The notes below the pieces were generated by a model. The model made no database searches. It was not told where the DNA came from and saw nothing but the letters and a program-made list of their open reading frames with translations. A stretch of DNA of 6,716 bases from an uncultured Muribaculum sp. GTDB taxonomy: Bacteria > Bacteroidota > Bacteroidia > Bacteroidales > Muribaculaceae. The DNA lies in contig CANPDS010000145.1 of assembly GCA_947573015.1 (NCBI GenBank), positions 1 to 6,716 of the forward strand. The letters are read 5' to 3'. The translations under genes and the position numbers were made by a program. Positions within the stretch are counted from its first letter, which is position 1. Every line of letters starts with the position of its first letter. Shown here in pieces: positions 1 through 6,192 of this stretch.

Positions 1-1298
1 CAGCTTCGCTCGCCATCGATGATCTGCTTTATGGAGATGCCAATGCTGAGAGCTATACCGGAGCCAACAGCAACGATCAGGCAAAAAAATGTTTCGATGT
101 GATCCGAGGATGCATGAGAAAACTTGACCCCAAGGGACGGCGCTACACAGTGAACGAGCAAACCATCAAAAGCAAGCGGAAGGATCGTGGTGCATTCGCG
201 CAATGCCTCACCGCCAATGCCCGCACCAAAGACGGATTGAATGCCAGTACGGTGATCATGGATGAGTTCAGTCAGGCACGGGATAATAGTCTGCTCACAG
301 TACTCACAACCTCCATGGGCGTGCGTGACAATCCTCTGGTGGCGATCATCACCACCGCCAGCGATGTTTTTGACGGACCGTTCTATGAGATGCTGCAAGG
401 CTATAAAGCCCTTCTGCTCGGAGAGTTCGAGGATGACAGCGTATTTGCCCATATCTTCGAGCCGGATCTGGACGACCCGGAAGACTCAGAATCTACGTGG
501 TGCAAAGTGCAGCCACACATGGGCATCACTGTCAGTCTGGATTTTTACCGTCAGGAATACAAAAACGCGATACGCAACGGCGCTGATGCCATGCTGGCAT
601 TCCGCACCAAACTGCTCAACATCTACACCGAGAACGAGCAACGCAGCTGGATCAGCAGCACACAGGCGCGGAGTGTGTCACGTCACCTGCCGCTGACATC
701 CATCACTGGCCGACCGGATGCGATGGTAGCTATCGACCTGTCGGAGAGCGACGACTTCAGCGCGATCACCATGGGCATGTACAATACCGACACAAAGGGA
801 TTCCATTTCCACACCGACTACTTTTTTCCGGAGGGTGCTCTGAAAGGACACCCCAACGAGAGGCTGTATCGTGTATGGGCCGACAAAGGGTACCTGCATC
901 TTACCGCTGGAGATGTCATCGACTATCGGGCAATAGTCAACCACGTGCTCTACCTCAACACCGTGGCACGCATTCTCGGCATAGGCTACGACCCGTGGAA
1001 GAGCCAGGAGGTGATCAACATGCTTGCCGCCTCCGGAGCGAGCAACGTCCTCTCCGGAGTAAAGCAGACATATGGCAACTTCACAGCACCTGTAGAGAGC
1101 TTCGAGCATGGAGTCAAGACAGGCCATATCACCATCAACGACAACCCCATCAACTACTACTGCTTCGGTAACGCCGTCCTCGACTTCGACAAGCTGGAGA
1201 ACTGCAAGCCCATCAAGCGCAAGCAGACGCAGAAAATCGACGGCGTGATCACCAAACTGATGTGCATGCGCATGTTCATGGACTACACACGTAGTTAA
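1..1298 (+). CDS. Phage terminase large subunit (TerL, Terminase_1/HK97-like), 5' partial
   Basis: This is the DNA-packaging motor ATPase and nuclease that docks on the portal, pumps DNA into the prohead and cuts the concatemer. The frame is open from the window edge (first whole codon at base 3), giving 431 visible residues; no start is present, so the gene begins upstream. The internal GTG at base 99 is not the start, because the 32 codons before it read as normal terminase sequence (ASLAIDDLLYGD, the helix that usually follows Walker A). Walker A itself lies off the edge. Walker B is VIMDEF (Asp/Glu at visible residues 87-88), followed by a coupling motif TTAS near 117. The RNase H-like nuclease domain shows AIDLSESDD (Asp 245), GYDPW (Asp 330) and KIDG (Asp 413), a plausible acidic metal-binding set. 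About 100 or more N-terminal residues are missing relative to the usual family length. The family call is firm; the assignment of nuclease residues is by motif position only. Confidence 0.95.
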   Translation, partial: ASLAIDDLLYGDANAESYTGANSNDQAKKCFDVIRGCMRKLDPKGRRYTVNEQTIKSKRKDRGAFAQCLTANARTKDGLNASTVIMDEFSQARDNSLLTVLTTSMGVRDNPLVAIITTASDVFDGPFYEMLQGYKALLLGEFEDDSVFAHIFEPDLDDPEDSESTWCKVQPHMGITVSLDFYRQEYKNAIRNGADAMLAFRTKLLNIYTENEQRSWISSTQARSVSRHLPLTSITGRPDAMVAIDLSESDDFSAITMGMYNTDTKGFHFHTDYFFPEGALKGHPNERLYRVWADKGYLHLTAGDVIDYRAIVNHVLYLNTVARILGIGYDPWKSQEVINMLAASGASNVLSGVKQTYGNFTAPVESFEHGVKTGHITINDNPINYYCFGNAVLDFDKLENCKPIKRKQTQKIDGVITKLMCMRMFMDYTRS

Positions 1299-1322
1299 AA
1301 AAGTGTTAAATATCACTTTTTT
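1297..1322 (+). terminator. Terminator-like A/T-rich stem-loop directly after terminase
   Basis: A perfect 9-bp inverted repeat, AAAAAAGTG (1297-1305) and CACTTTTTT (1314-1322), flanks the 8-base loop TTAAATAT. The left arm begins inside the terminase TAA stop, and the right arm ends in six Ts that would serve as the U-tract. The position and U-tract suit an intrinsic terminator. The stem has only three G/C pairs, so it may be weak. It is nearly symmetrical and could act in either direction, but no minus-strand gene is seen next to it. Confidence 0.45.
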
Positions 1323-1323
1323 G

Positions 1324-1353
1324 ATGCAATCATATGCAATCGTATGCAATCAA
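1324..1353 (+). repeat. Three tandem 10-bp repeats with perfect ATGCAATC core
   Basis: The 8-base core ATGCAATC occurs at 1324-1331, 1334-1341 and 1344-1351, separated by the dinucleotides AT and GT, so the period is exactly 10 bp. That puts all copies on about the same face of the helix, as expected for cooperative protein binding. The array starts two bases after the terminator-like stem and lies outside any gene. The repeat is read directly from the sequence; its function is unknown. Confidence 0.85.
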
Positions 1354-1374
1354 AATTTCTGAAAATCTGTGAGG

Positions 1375-1390
1375 GCATGTTAAAACGTGC
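1375..1390. promoter_or_regulatory. Imperfect 16-bp dyad, operator-like or cleavage-site-like
   Basis: GCATGTT (1375-1381) and AACGTGC (1384-1390) are inverted half-sites around a central AA. Six of seven positions pair exactly and the seventh (T1378 with G1387) is a wobble. The dyad lies between the two TGCAAT arrays. Such symmetry is typical of a homodimer binding site or of a nicking site such as cosN; which of these it is cannot be read from sequence alone, and a short imperfect dyad can also occur by chance. Confidence 0.4.
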
Positions 1391-1397
1391 GAGTTTT

Positions 1398-1427
1398 TGA
1401 AATCTACTGCAATTTTTTGCAATAGTT
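1398..1427 (+). repeat. Second 10-bp-phased array of TGCAAT-like units
   Basis: TGCAAT is present at 1408-1413 and 1418-1423, exactly 10 bp apart. One further unit with a single mismatch, TGAAAT, sits 10 bp earlier at 1398-1403, and a looser TGCCAA follows at 1427-1432. The core hexamer is the same as in the 1324-1353 array. The last unit of that array and the first of this one are 53 bp apart, close to five helical turns. This array is more degenerate than the first, with T-rich spacers. Confidence 0.65.
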
Positions 1428-1466
1428 GCCAAAAGTGCCTGATTACCAATCCTCAAAGTTATTGTC

Positions 1467-1474
1467 TAACTTTG
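1467..1474 (+). promoter_or_regulatory. Candidate Bacteroidota-type promoter -7 element before portal
   Basis: TAACTTTG matches the Bacteroides -7 consensus TAnnTTTG. It lies 19 bp before the portal ATG, so transcription would start around 1480 with a very short leader. I find no good -33 TTTG at the usual spacing (about 19 bp upstream), so the promoter would either be weak or need an activator, possibly one bound at the upstream repeats. The 8-base match can arise by chance in AT-rich DNA. Confidence 0.35.
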
Positions 1475-1493
1475 CTTAACGCAAGGTTTTGAC

Positions 1494-2744
1494 ATGAGCA
1501 TTTGGAGAAATATAGTTAGCTATTTCAAACGCGAGAGCCGGAACGGGGCAAATAAATTCGAGCCTCGGTCCGGCTCTGTGTCGTTATGGGACTACTACGC
1601 AGGTACACCGCTCTGCATAAGCACCGTTTTCCGATGCAGCAAACTGCTCAGCGAGAGTGTAGCCAATCTCCCGGTGCAATACCTAAGAAACCGTAATGGT
1701 ATTTTCATTGATCAGTCTGGCAACAGACTATGCTATCTGCTCAATGTGCAGCCGGACTATGCCATAAGCGCCTTTGATTTCTGGAGACAGATTGTACAGA
1801 GCCTGCTTTTCGACGGCAATGCCTATATAGTGCCGGTCTACAACCCTGCAAGCATGGAGCTTGACCGGCTTGCCCTCTGTGGAAGAGGGACAGTGGCTCA
1901 TGACACTGTAAACGACAGCTATTTCGTATGTGATACAGTCAACGGCATTTTCGGCACTTATGATGAAAGTGAGATCATCCATATCAAGGGGCTGACAGTT
2001 GACAACCCGAAGGTTGGTGTCAGCGTACTGACCTACGCACGCCTTACCACCGACATCGCTACAGCCGGAGACAAGGAGACACGCAATAGATTCGTCAATG
2101 GCGGCAATGTGCGTGGAATCATCTCGAACGACCGCAACGTAACTGGCTTTGGAGAGTATCAGGATGAACAGTTGAAGAATACCGCCGTGAACATGGATGG
2201 CGAATTCAGAAACGGTGCCCGTATCGTGAGCGTCCCGGGGCAAGTCGATTTCCAGCAGATATCGCTGAGCTCCACCGACATGCAGTTCCTGGAGAGCCGA
2301 AAGTTTACAGTCAGGGAGATATGCCGTTTCTTCGGTGTGCATCCGTCGTTCGTATTCGACGATACCAGCAACAACTACAAGAGTGCCGAGCAGGCCAACG
2401 TGGCGTTCCTCAGCCACACGCTCAATCCGTTGCTCCGCAATATCGAGACGGAACTTATGCGCAAGCTGATCGCTCCGGAGCTATATCACAAATACAAGAT
2501 CTCATTTGACCGCCGTGGACTGTATGCCTGCGACTTGGAGGGTATGATGAAGTACCGTACACAGCAGTTACAGATCGGCACCACGGTCAACGAACTGCGC
2601 CAGATGGACAATCTGCCACCAGTCGAGGGAGGCGATGTGGCCATGGTATCAGCTAATCTGCGTGCTATCACGGAGGTTGGAGTAGAACCTAAGCAGCCTG
2701 TAACCGAGGAATCTAAAGAAAGCAAAAAGGGTAAAGATGAATAA
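1494..2744 (+). CDS. Phage portal protein, HK97 family
   Basis: The portal is the dodecameric ring at the unique capsid vertex. It nucleates prohead assembly, is the channel for DNA, and docks terminase and later the neck proteins. The 416-residue length is normal for the HK97-type portal family (Phage_portal). Recognisable parts are the N-terminal TVFRCSKLLSESVANLP segment (44-60), FDGNAYIVP (106-114) in the wing/clip core, the strongly typical stretch DMQFLESRKFTVREICRFFG (262-281) followed by HPSFVFDDTSNN, the long helix ending LLRNIETELMRKL (313-325), and the C-terminal NELRQMDNLPPVEGGD (366-381). A short Lys/Glu-rich tail follows. The ATG at 1494 has a weak AAGG at 1483-1486 seven bases upstream. 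The 3' end overlaps the protease start by 8 bp, so the two are probably translationally coupled. Confidence 0.96.
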   Translation: MSIWRNIVSYFKRESRNGANKFEPRSGSVSLWDYYAGTPLCISTVFRCSKLLSESVANLPVQYLRNRNGIFIDQSGNRLCYLLNVQPDYAISAFDFWRQIVQSLLFDGNAYIVPVYNPASMELDRLALCGRGTVAHDTVNDSYFVCDTVNGIFGTYDESEIIHIKGLTVDNPKVGVSVLTYARLTTDIATAGDKETRNRFVNGGNVRGIISNDRNVTGFGEYQDEQLKNTAVNMDGEFRNGARIVSVPGQVDFQQISLSSTDMQFLESRKFTVREICRFFGVHPSFVFDDTSNNYKSAEQANVAFLSHTLNPLLRNIETELMRKLIAPELYHKYKISFDRRGLYACDLEGMMKYRTQQLQIGTTVNELRQMDNLPPVEGGDVAMVSANLRAITEVGVEPKQPVTEESKESKKGKDE

Positions 2745-3423
2745 GGACAAAGACACTGAAATAAGGCGCGAGCTATGCACTCCCTGCGCCGACCTGCATA
2801 TACGCGAGGCTGAGGGGGAGACCACTTCACGTACCATCGAGGGATACGCGATACTCTTCAATACCCCGTCCGATCCATTGTGGAGCGACGAGGATAGCGA
2901 GGCCCGTGAGGTCATCGCTCCTGAGGCTATCACCCGTGAGATTCTGGACGGCTGTGATATAAAGTTCACCATGTTCCACAACCGACAGCTCATTCTGGCA
3001 CGCAGCAAAGCTGGATCAGGCACTCTGTCGTACACGGTCGATGAGAAGGGCGTGAAGTTCAGTTTCGATGCACCCAACACCATCGACGGTGACAAGGCTC
3101 TGGAGCTGGTGCGCCGTGGCGATATATCCGGATGCAGTTTCGCTTTCACCACCCGCTACTGGGACGGTGACTTTGTAGAGCGCACAGCCAAGGTAGTCAA
3201 CGGCACAACCATGATCTCCTACAAAGTCAAGGCCGTAACCGGAGTGTACGACTTCACTTTGGCCGCTGATCCCGCATATCCCGATACCTCCGTCGAGGCG
3301 CGCGAGTTCACCCAAGGGCTGAGAGATAGCGCCAAGCCAACAGAAGAGCCGGAATCTTTCCAAGCGAGCAACTGGGAGCAGTTGCGGGAGATGCGTCAGG
3401 CTGCCGCCATGAAATTAGAGTAA
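2737..3423 (+). CDS. HK97-family prohead (maturation) protease
   Basis: This is a serine protease of the S78/herpes-assemblin-like fold. It is packaged inside the prohead, cleaves the N-terminal delta domain from capsid subunits and then digests itself. The length of 228 residues fits. Family landmarks are IEGYAILFNTPSD (34-46), EVIAPEAI (58-65), the catalytic His in MFHNRQ (His 81), the nucleophile in ISGCSFAF (Ser 134), and the closing strand DFTLAADPAYPDT (172-184), equivalent to the usual PAY motif. Residues after about 190 are polar and probably disordered. The ATG lies inside the end of the portal gene, with AAGGG five bases before it, which supports this start and coupled translation. 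There is no fused or separate scaffold domain, consistent with the capsid protein carrying its own. Catalytic residues are assigned by motif, not structure. Confidence 0.93.
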   Translation: MNKDKDTEIRRELCTPCADLHIREAEGETTSRTIEGYAILFNTPSDPLWSDEDSEAREVIAPEAITREILDGCDIKFTMFHNRQLILARSKAGSGTLSYTVDEKGVKFSFDAPNTIDGDKALELVRRGDISGCSFAFTTRYWDGDFVERTAKVVNGTTMISYKVKAVTGVYDFTLAADPAYPDTSVEAREFTQGLRDSAKPTEEPESFQASNWEQLREMRQAAAMKLE

Positions 3424-3443
3424 TCACTATTATAATTCCGACA

Positions 3444-4631
3444 ATGCACAAGAAAGAAAAGGAGAAAGAAAAGAAAATCAACCTCCGCGAGACGATCAGC
3501 AAGTATCAGGCCAACTGTTATCGTATCAACGAAATCGCGGATGCTTGCGAGGCCGAGCAGCGCGAGCGCAATGACGAGGAGGATAAGGAGTACAAGGCCC
3601 TTACCCGTGAAAATCAGTTGCTTCAGATGAAGATGCAGGCTGCTCATGCCGAAAGCCTGCGTGAAAGCACCCCCAAGCCCCTCAATACAGATGCAATCCT
3701 CCGCGAGAATCTGTTGGAGCGCGGTAAGAAGGTGACAGTGCTTATCACCCGTGAAGGTGAAGACGCCGCGGCACCTGTTGTCAATCCTCAGACAACCGAG
3801 GCGCTTGACGGCACCGGCATTATTCCTATCCATGAACAGGAGATGCTGAAGCCCATCCGCAAGGGGCTGATCTATGACAAAGTGGGACTCAACATCCGCA
3901 GTGGTCTTTCCGGCACACTCCGCTGGCCCAAGCATGGCAAGGCTGTGGCATCGTTTGCCGATGAGGCGGAGCGTCTCGTCGACAGTTCCATCTCATGGGA
4001 TAAACTGGAGACCAACGGCCACCGCATGGGTATAGCTATCCCCGTCACACGTGAGGAACTGGAAGACAGCCACGGCATTGTGGAGAGCGTCGTAAAGGAA
4101 GAGATGCCTAAGGCCATCATAGATCTTATCAACGGTGCCCTGTTCTCGACTACCGACAAGTACACCGGAGCCGACGGCAAGGAAAAGACCCGCAAGGTAG
4201 TAGGCCCGTTCGTAGCAGCAGCCAAGAATGCCACACAGTTTGCCGGCGCCGTTCCTACCCGAAAGGAGCTTTTGAAGATGGTGGCCGATATAGCTGCCAA
4301 ACTTGATCTGACGGCCCCATGCTGGATCATGACCGAGGCTATGAAAGCCGAACTGCGCGATGTCAAGGTCGATGCCGGATCAGGCCGTTTCCTCTGTGAG
4401 AACGATATGGTTCTTGGCTATCCTGTATATACCACAGCCGAGATCGGAGAGGGCAATATAGGCTTCGGCGACTGGAGCTATCAGGCCGCCGGTTTCTTCG
4501 GCGACTGGGATCTCATCGCAGATCCCTACACTCTTGCACGCAAACACTCAGTGGACTTCGTGCTCAACGCACGTTTCGGCACCGTAACTCTGCGTGATGA
4601 CGCTTTTGTACTTGGTAAGGTTAAAGCATAA
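3444..4631 (+). CDS. Major capsid protein, HK97 fold, with N-terminal delta (scaffold) domain
   Basis: This protein forms the icosahedral shell. The 395 residues divide into a highly charged, heptad-like N-terminal region (1-95, starting with a Lys/Glu run, then LTRENQLLQMKMQAAHAE) that fits the delta domain, a linker (about 96-125), and the HK97 fold. In the fold, the E-loop is around 150-180, the spine helix around 203-232 (EELEDSHGIVESVVKEEMPK), the A-domain around 272-330 (KELLKMVADIAAKLDLTAP, then GYPVYTT), and the C-terminal P-domain strands around 340-390 (FGDWDLIADPYTL, HSVDFVLNARFG). The delta domain probably replaces a scaffold protein and is removed by the upstream protease; the likely cut is near residues 94-104 (inference). 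The 20-bp leader has no Shine-Dalgarno, notable for what should be the most highly expressed gene but normal for Bacteroidota. Whether subunits crosslink as in HK97 cannot be told from this reading. Confidence 0.95.
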   Translation: MHKKEKEKEKKINLRETISKYQANCYRINEIADACEAEQRERNDEEDKEYKALTRENQLLQMKMQAAHAESLRESTPKPLNTDAILRENLLERGKKVTVLITREGEDAAAPVVNPQTTEALDGTGIIPIHEQEMLKPIRKGLIYDKVGLNIRSGLSGTLRWPKHGKAVASFADEAERLVDSSISWDKLETNGHRMGIAIPVTREELEDSHGIVESVVKEEMPKAIIDLINGALFSTTDKYTGADGKEKTRKVVGPFVAAAKNATQFAGAVPTRKELLKMVADIAAKLDLTAPCWIMTEAMKAELRDVKVDAGSGRFLCENDMVLGYPVYTTAEIGEGNIGFGDWSYQAAGFFGDWDLIADPYTLARKHSVDFVLNARFGTVTLRDDAFVLGKVKA

Positions 4632-4647
4632 TTTTTGGTTTTAGATT

Positions 4648-4950
4648 ATGGCTGTAGTGAGTCTGGCATTATTCAAAAAGCATGTCCGTGCTGATGATTT
4701 CGCTGATGACGACGAATATCTGGAGCATCTGTTGGCAACAGCGGAGGTTTCGGTTTTTGGTGCCACCCATCGCACCCACCGCGAACTGGTTGAGATGGGC
4801 AATGGCGAGACACCACTACCGATCCGGCACGCTATAATGATGTTGGCCGCACATTGGTACAACCAGCGCGAGAGTGTCAGCACATCGCAGATGCACGAGG
4901 TGCCGGGCTCACTACAGGCATTGATCAAGCCATACCGTAAATTGGGATAA
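4648..4950 (+). CDS. Head-tail connector protein, HK97 gp6 / phage connector family
   Basis: The 100-residue protein fits the gp6-like adaptor family (Phage_connect_1), a small all-helical protein that forms a ring under the portal and begins the neck. Typical features are the N-terminal acidic helix DDDEYLEHLLATAEVSV (20-36), then the signature PLPIRHAIMMLAAHWY (56-71) with NQRE, and the C-terminal VPGSLQALIKPYRK (85-98), where the family commonly has VP...aLL.PYR. The start follows the capsid stop by 16 bp in an A/T-rich leader without a Shine-Dalgarno sequence. Gene order (directly after the capsid gene, before a closure protein) supports the call. Confidence 0.9.
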   Translation: MAVVSLALFKKHVRADDFADDDEYLEHLLATAEVSVFGATHRTHRELVEMGNGETPLPIRHAIMMLAAHWYNQRESVSTSQMHEVPGSLQALIKPYRKLG

Positions 4951-4952
4951 CA

Positions 4953-5273
4953 ATGCAGGCAGGTAGAATGAAATACAGGCTGCTGGTATACGAGCCTATC
5001 ACCGGGGCCGATGGCTGGGGCGAGGAGACTCCTGAATATCGGGAGATCTGTGTGATCCACGCCGAGCGTGTCAAGATCTCCGGACACCGCAGCGATGAGG
5101 TTGGCGAACATTTCCCGGATTACCGGGCTGAGTACAACAACCGCGATGTGCATCCTGTTAAAGATAACTGGCGCGTGAAGCAACTGGGAGGATATCTGTA
5201 CACCGTGACCAACGTCATTCCCAATCTCGACCGCGGTATGAAAACCCTGATATGTGAACGAGTGAACCCTTAA
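4953..5273 (+). CDS. Head closure / head-tail joining protein, SPP1 gp16-like
   Basis: The 106-residue protein resembles the Phage_H_T_join family, which forms the ring beneath the connector and closes the DNA exit channel until the tail attaches. Visible landmarks are the N-terminal QAGRMKYRLLVYEP (2-15), where the family often begins with an AG.L.hr...q.p pattern, then GADGWGEET (18-26), the short strand IHAERVKISG (35-44), and the C-terminal half DNWRVKQLGGYLYTVTNV (71-88). The small beta-barrel prediction fits these alternating strands. The start lies only 2 bp after the connector stop; a second Met at residue 6 is possible, but the family N-terminus favours the first. Confidence 0.82.
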   Translation: MQAGRMKYRLLVYEPITGADGWGEETPEYREICVIHAERVKISGHRSDEVGEHFPDYRAEYNNRDVHPVKDNWRVKQLGGYLYTVTNVIPNLDRGMKTLICERVNP

Positions 5274-5277
5274 GCCT

Positions 5278-5802
5278 ATGGCACGAGACTGCTATTACGA
5301 CGATTCCCAGTTACAGAAGCTCTTTGCGGAGTTGGAACCCAAGCGCAGGGCGCAGGCATTCCGAGGAGCTTTCAAGCGTGCTGCCGACTCAGTGCGCAGA
5401 ACGGCTCTAAGCAATCTTCGCAGCAAAATCCGTACCAACAAGGATCTTGAACGTGGGGTGCGCAGTATAGTCTACAAGAAGAAAGCTGCAGGATTCAGGG
5501 TCACCGTCGGAACCAAGAAGGCCAACAAGAAGGGGAAAGGAGAAGCTGGGTACCATCTCAACCGGCAAGGGCTTAAAAAGCCTGTACTGATCTGGGCTGA
5601 GGATGGAACCAAGAGCCGAAAGACTAAAACCGAGACCAAGATCTTCCGCCGATCACGCAAGGGCCACCCCACCGGGCGCATGAAGCGCTACGGATTCATG
5701 GCCAAGACACGTAATCAGACAGAAGGAAGTATAACCGCTACTCTCCACGATGAGATACGTGCGAGCGTGGCAAGAATAGCAAAGAAATATGGATGTACCT
5801 AA
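5278..5802 (+). CDS. HK97 gp10-like neck/tail-joining protein, strongly basic
   Basis: The 174-residue protein fits the HK97 gp10-like family, found between the closure and tail completion proteins and thought to act at the head-tail or tail-terminator interface. The helix AFRGAFKRAADSVRRTALSNLR (27-48) is typical, as is the WAEDGT segment (106-111), which corresponds to the family's EfGT motif. It has two very basic stretches, residues 79-87 (lysine-rich) and 112-144 (Lys/Arg-rich, TKSRKTKTETKIFRRSRKG onward), making this copy unusually charged. These loops could contact DNA or acidic neck surfaces (inference). The C-terminal helix SVARIAKKYG closes the protein. Its end overlaps the next gene by 14 bp. 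Family assignment is good; the exact role in this phage is not established. Confidence 0.8.
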   Translation: MARDCYYDDSQLQKLFAELEPKRRAQAFRGAFKRAADSVRRTALSNLRSKIRTNKDLERGVRSIVYKKKAAGFRVTVGTKKANKKGKGEAGYHLNRQGLKKPVLIWAEDGTKSRKTKTETKIFRRSRKGHPTGRMKRYGFMAKTRNQTEGSITATLHDEIRASVARIAKKYGCT

Positions 5803-6181
5803 GACATCACTAAGCGCCGGAGCGATAATACGCGCAGTGCTTCTGGCTGATCCGGAAGTGGCATGCCGCACGAAAAAGATTTTCCCCGTGGTAGCTGATA
5901 GCGCCGATCTGCCTTACATCCTCTACCGCCGTTCCAAACTATCTGCCAATCCACAAAAGCAGGGACAACCCGGAGCCGATGAGATACAGATGGAGGTGTT
6001 ATGCCTTACCGAGCGATATGGAGAGGGCGTGGAGCTTGCCGAGGCGGTACGCGCGGCCCTCGACTATACTGCTGCGGAGCATGAGGGGCAACGCATGCGC
6101 AGCTGCTATCTGGCCGATGGTGAGGAAACATATCAGGACGATGCATTCATACAGCAACTGATTTTTAATATAAAAATATAA
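5789..6181 (+). CDS. Tail completion protein, gp17-like (DUF3168 family)
   Basis: This 130-residue protein fits the gp17-like family that caps the head-proximal end of the tail tube and links it to the neck. Landmarks are the N-terminal helix IIRAVLLADPEV (13-24), KKIFPVVADSADLPYILYRR (29-48), matching the usual rI.P......lPyi.Y pattern, the central strand IQMEVLCLTERYGEGVELAEAVRAAL (66-91), and the C-terminal ETYQDDAFIQQLIFNIKI with the typical final beta strand. The ATG lies 14 bp inside the end of the gp10-like gene in another frame, which argues for coupled translation. A shorter reading frame nested inside it in another phase has no family resemblance. Confidence 0.85.
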   Translation: MDVPKTSLSAGAIIRAVLLADPEVACRTKKIFPVVADSADLPYILYRRSKLSANPQKQGQPGADEIQMEVLCLTERYGEGVELAEAVRAALDYTAAEHEGQRMRSCYLADGEETYQDDAFIQQLIFNIKI

Positions 6182-6192
6182 ATCTGAACATT

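Noticed and set aside
262..696. Alternate + frame of 144 codons inside terminase
   Set aside because: The composition (Trp-, Cys-, Ser- and Arg-rich) is that of an out-of-frame reading. The other frame contains Walker B and the coupling motif over the same bases.
99..1298. Terminase starting at the GTG at base 99
   Set aside because: The frame stays open to the window edge and the upstream codons encode the segment that normally follows Walker A, so the true start lies outside the window.
678..1349. A 223-codon open frame on the minus strand, opposite terminase and reaching into the repeat region
   Set aside because: It lies almost wholly opposite confirmed terminase coding sequence, its protein has no recognisable family or domain, and its start falls inside the tandem repeats. 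It is a mirror effect of terminase codon usage.
1324..1427. The repeats as a CRISPR array
   Set aside because: The repeated core is only 6-8 bases at a 10-bp period, with 2-4-base gaps. There are no spacers of about 30 bp and no cas genes.
1324..1427. The repeats plus dyad as an attP site
   Set aside because: The layout is formally similar, but no integrase gene is visible and attP is not normally placed between terminase and portal. Kept only as a minor alternative.
1728..2417. A 229-codon minus-strand open frame opposite portal
   Set aside because: The + strand encodes a clear portal core here. The antisense product resembles no known family and no promoter or start context supports it.
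2649..3152. Minus-strand open frames opposite portal end, protease and capsid (also 3396-3935 and 3872-4366)
   Set aside because: All are antisense to well-identified genes and have low-complexity or shadow-like composition; none has a supported start.
3424..3443. A promoter in the A/T-rich leader before the capsid gene
   Set aside because: The 20 bp contain TATAAT-like bases but no TAnnTTTG element and no paired -33 box; A/T-rich leaders are expected before starts in this type of host.
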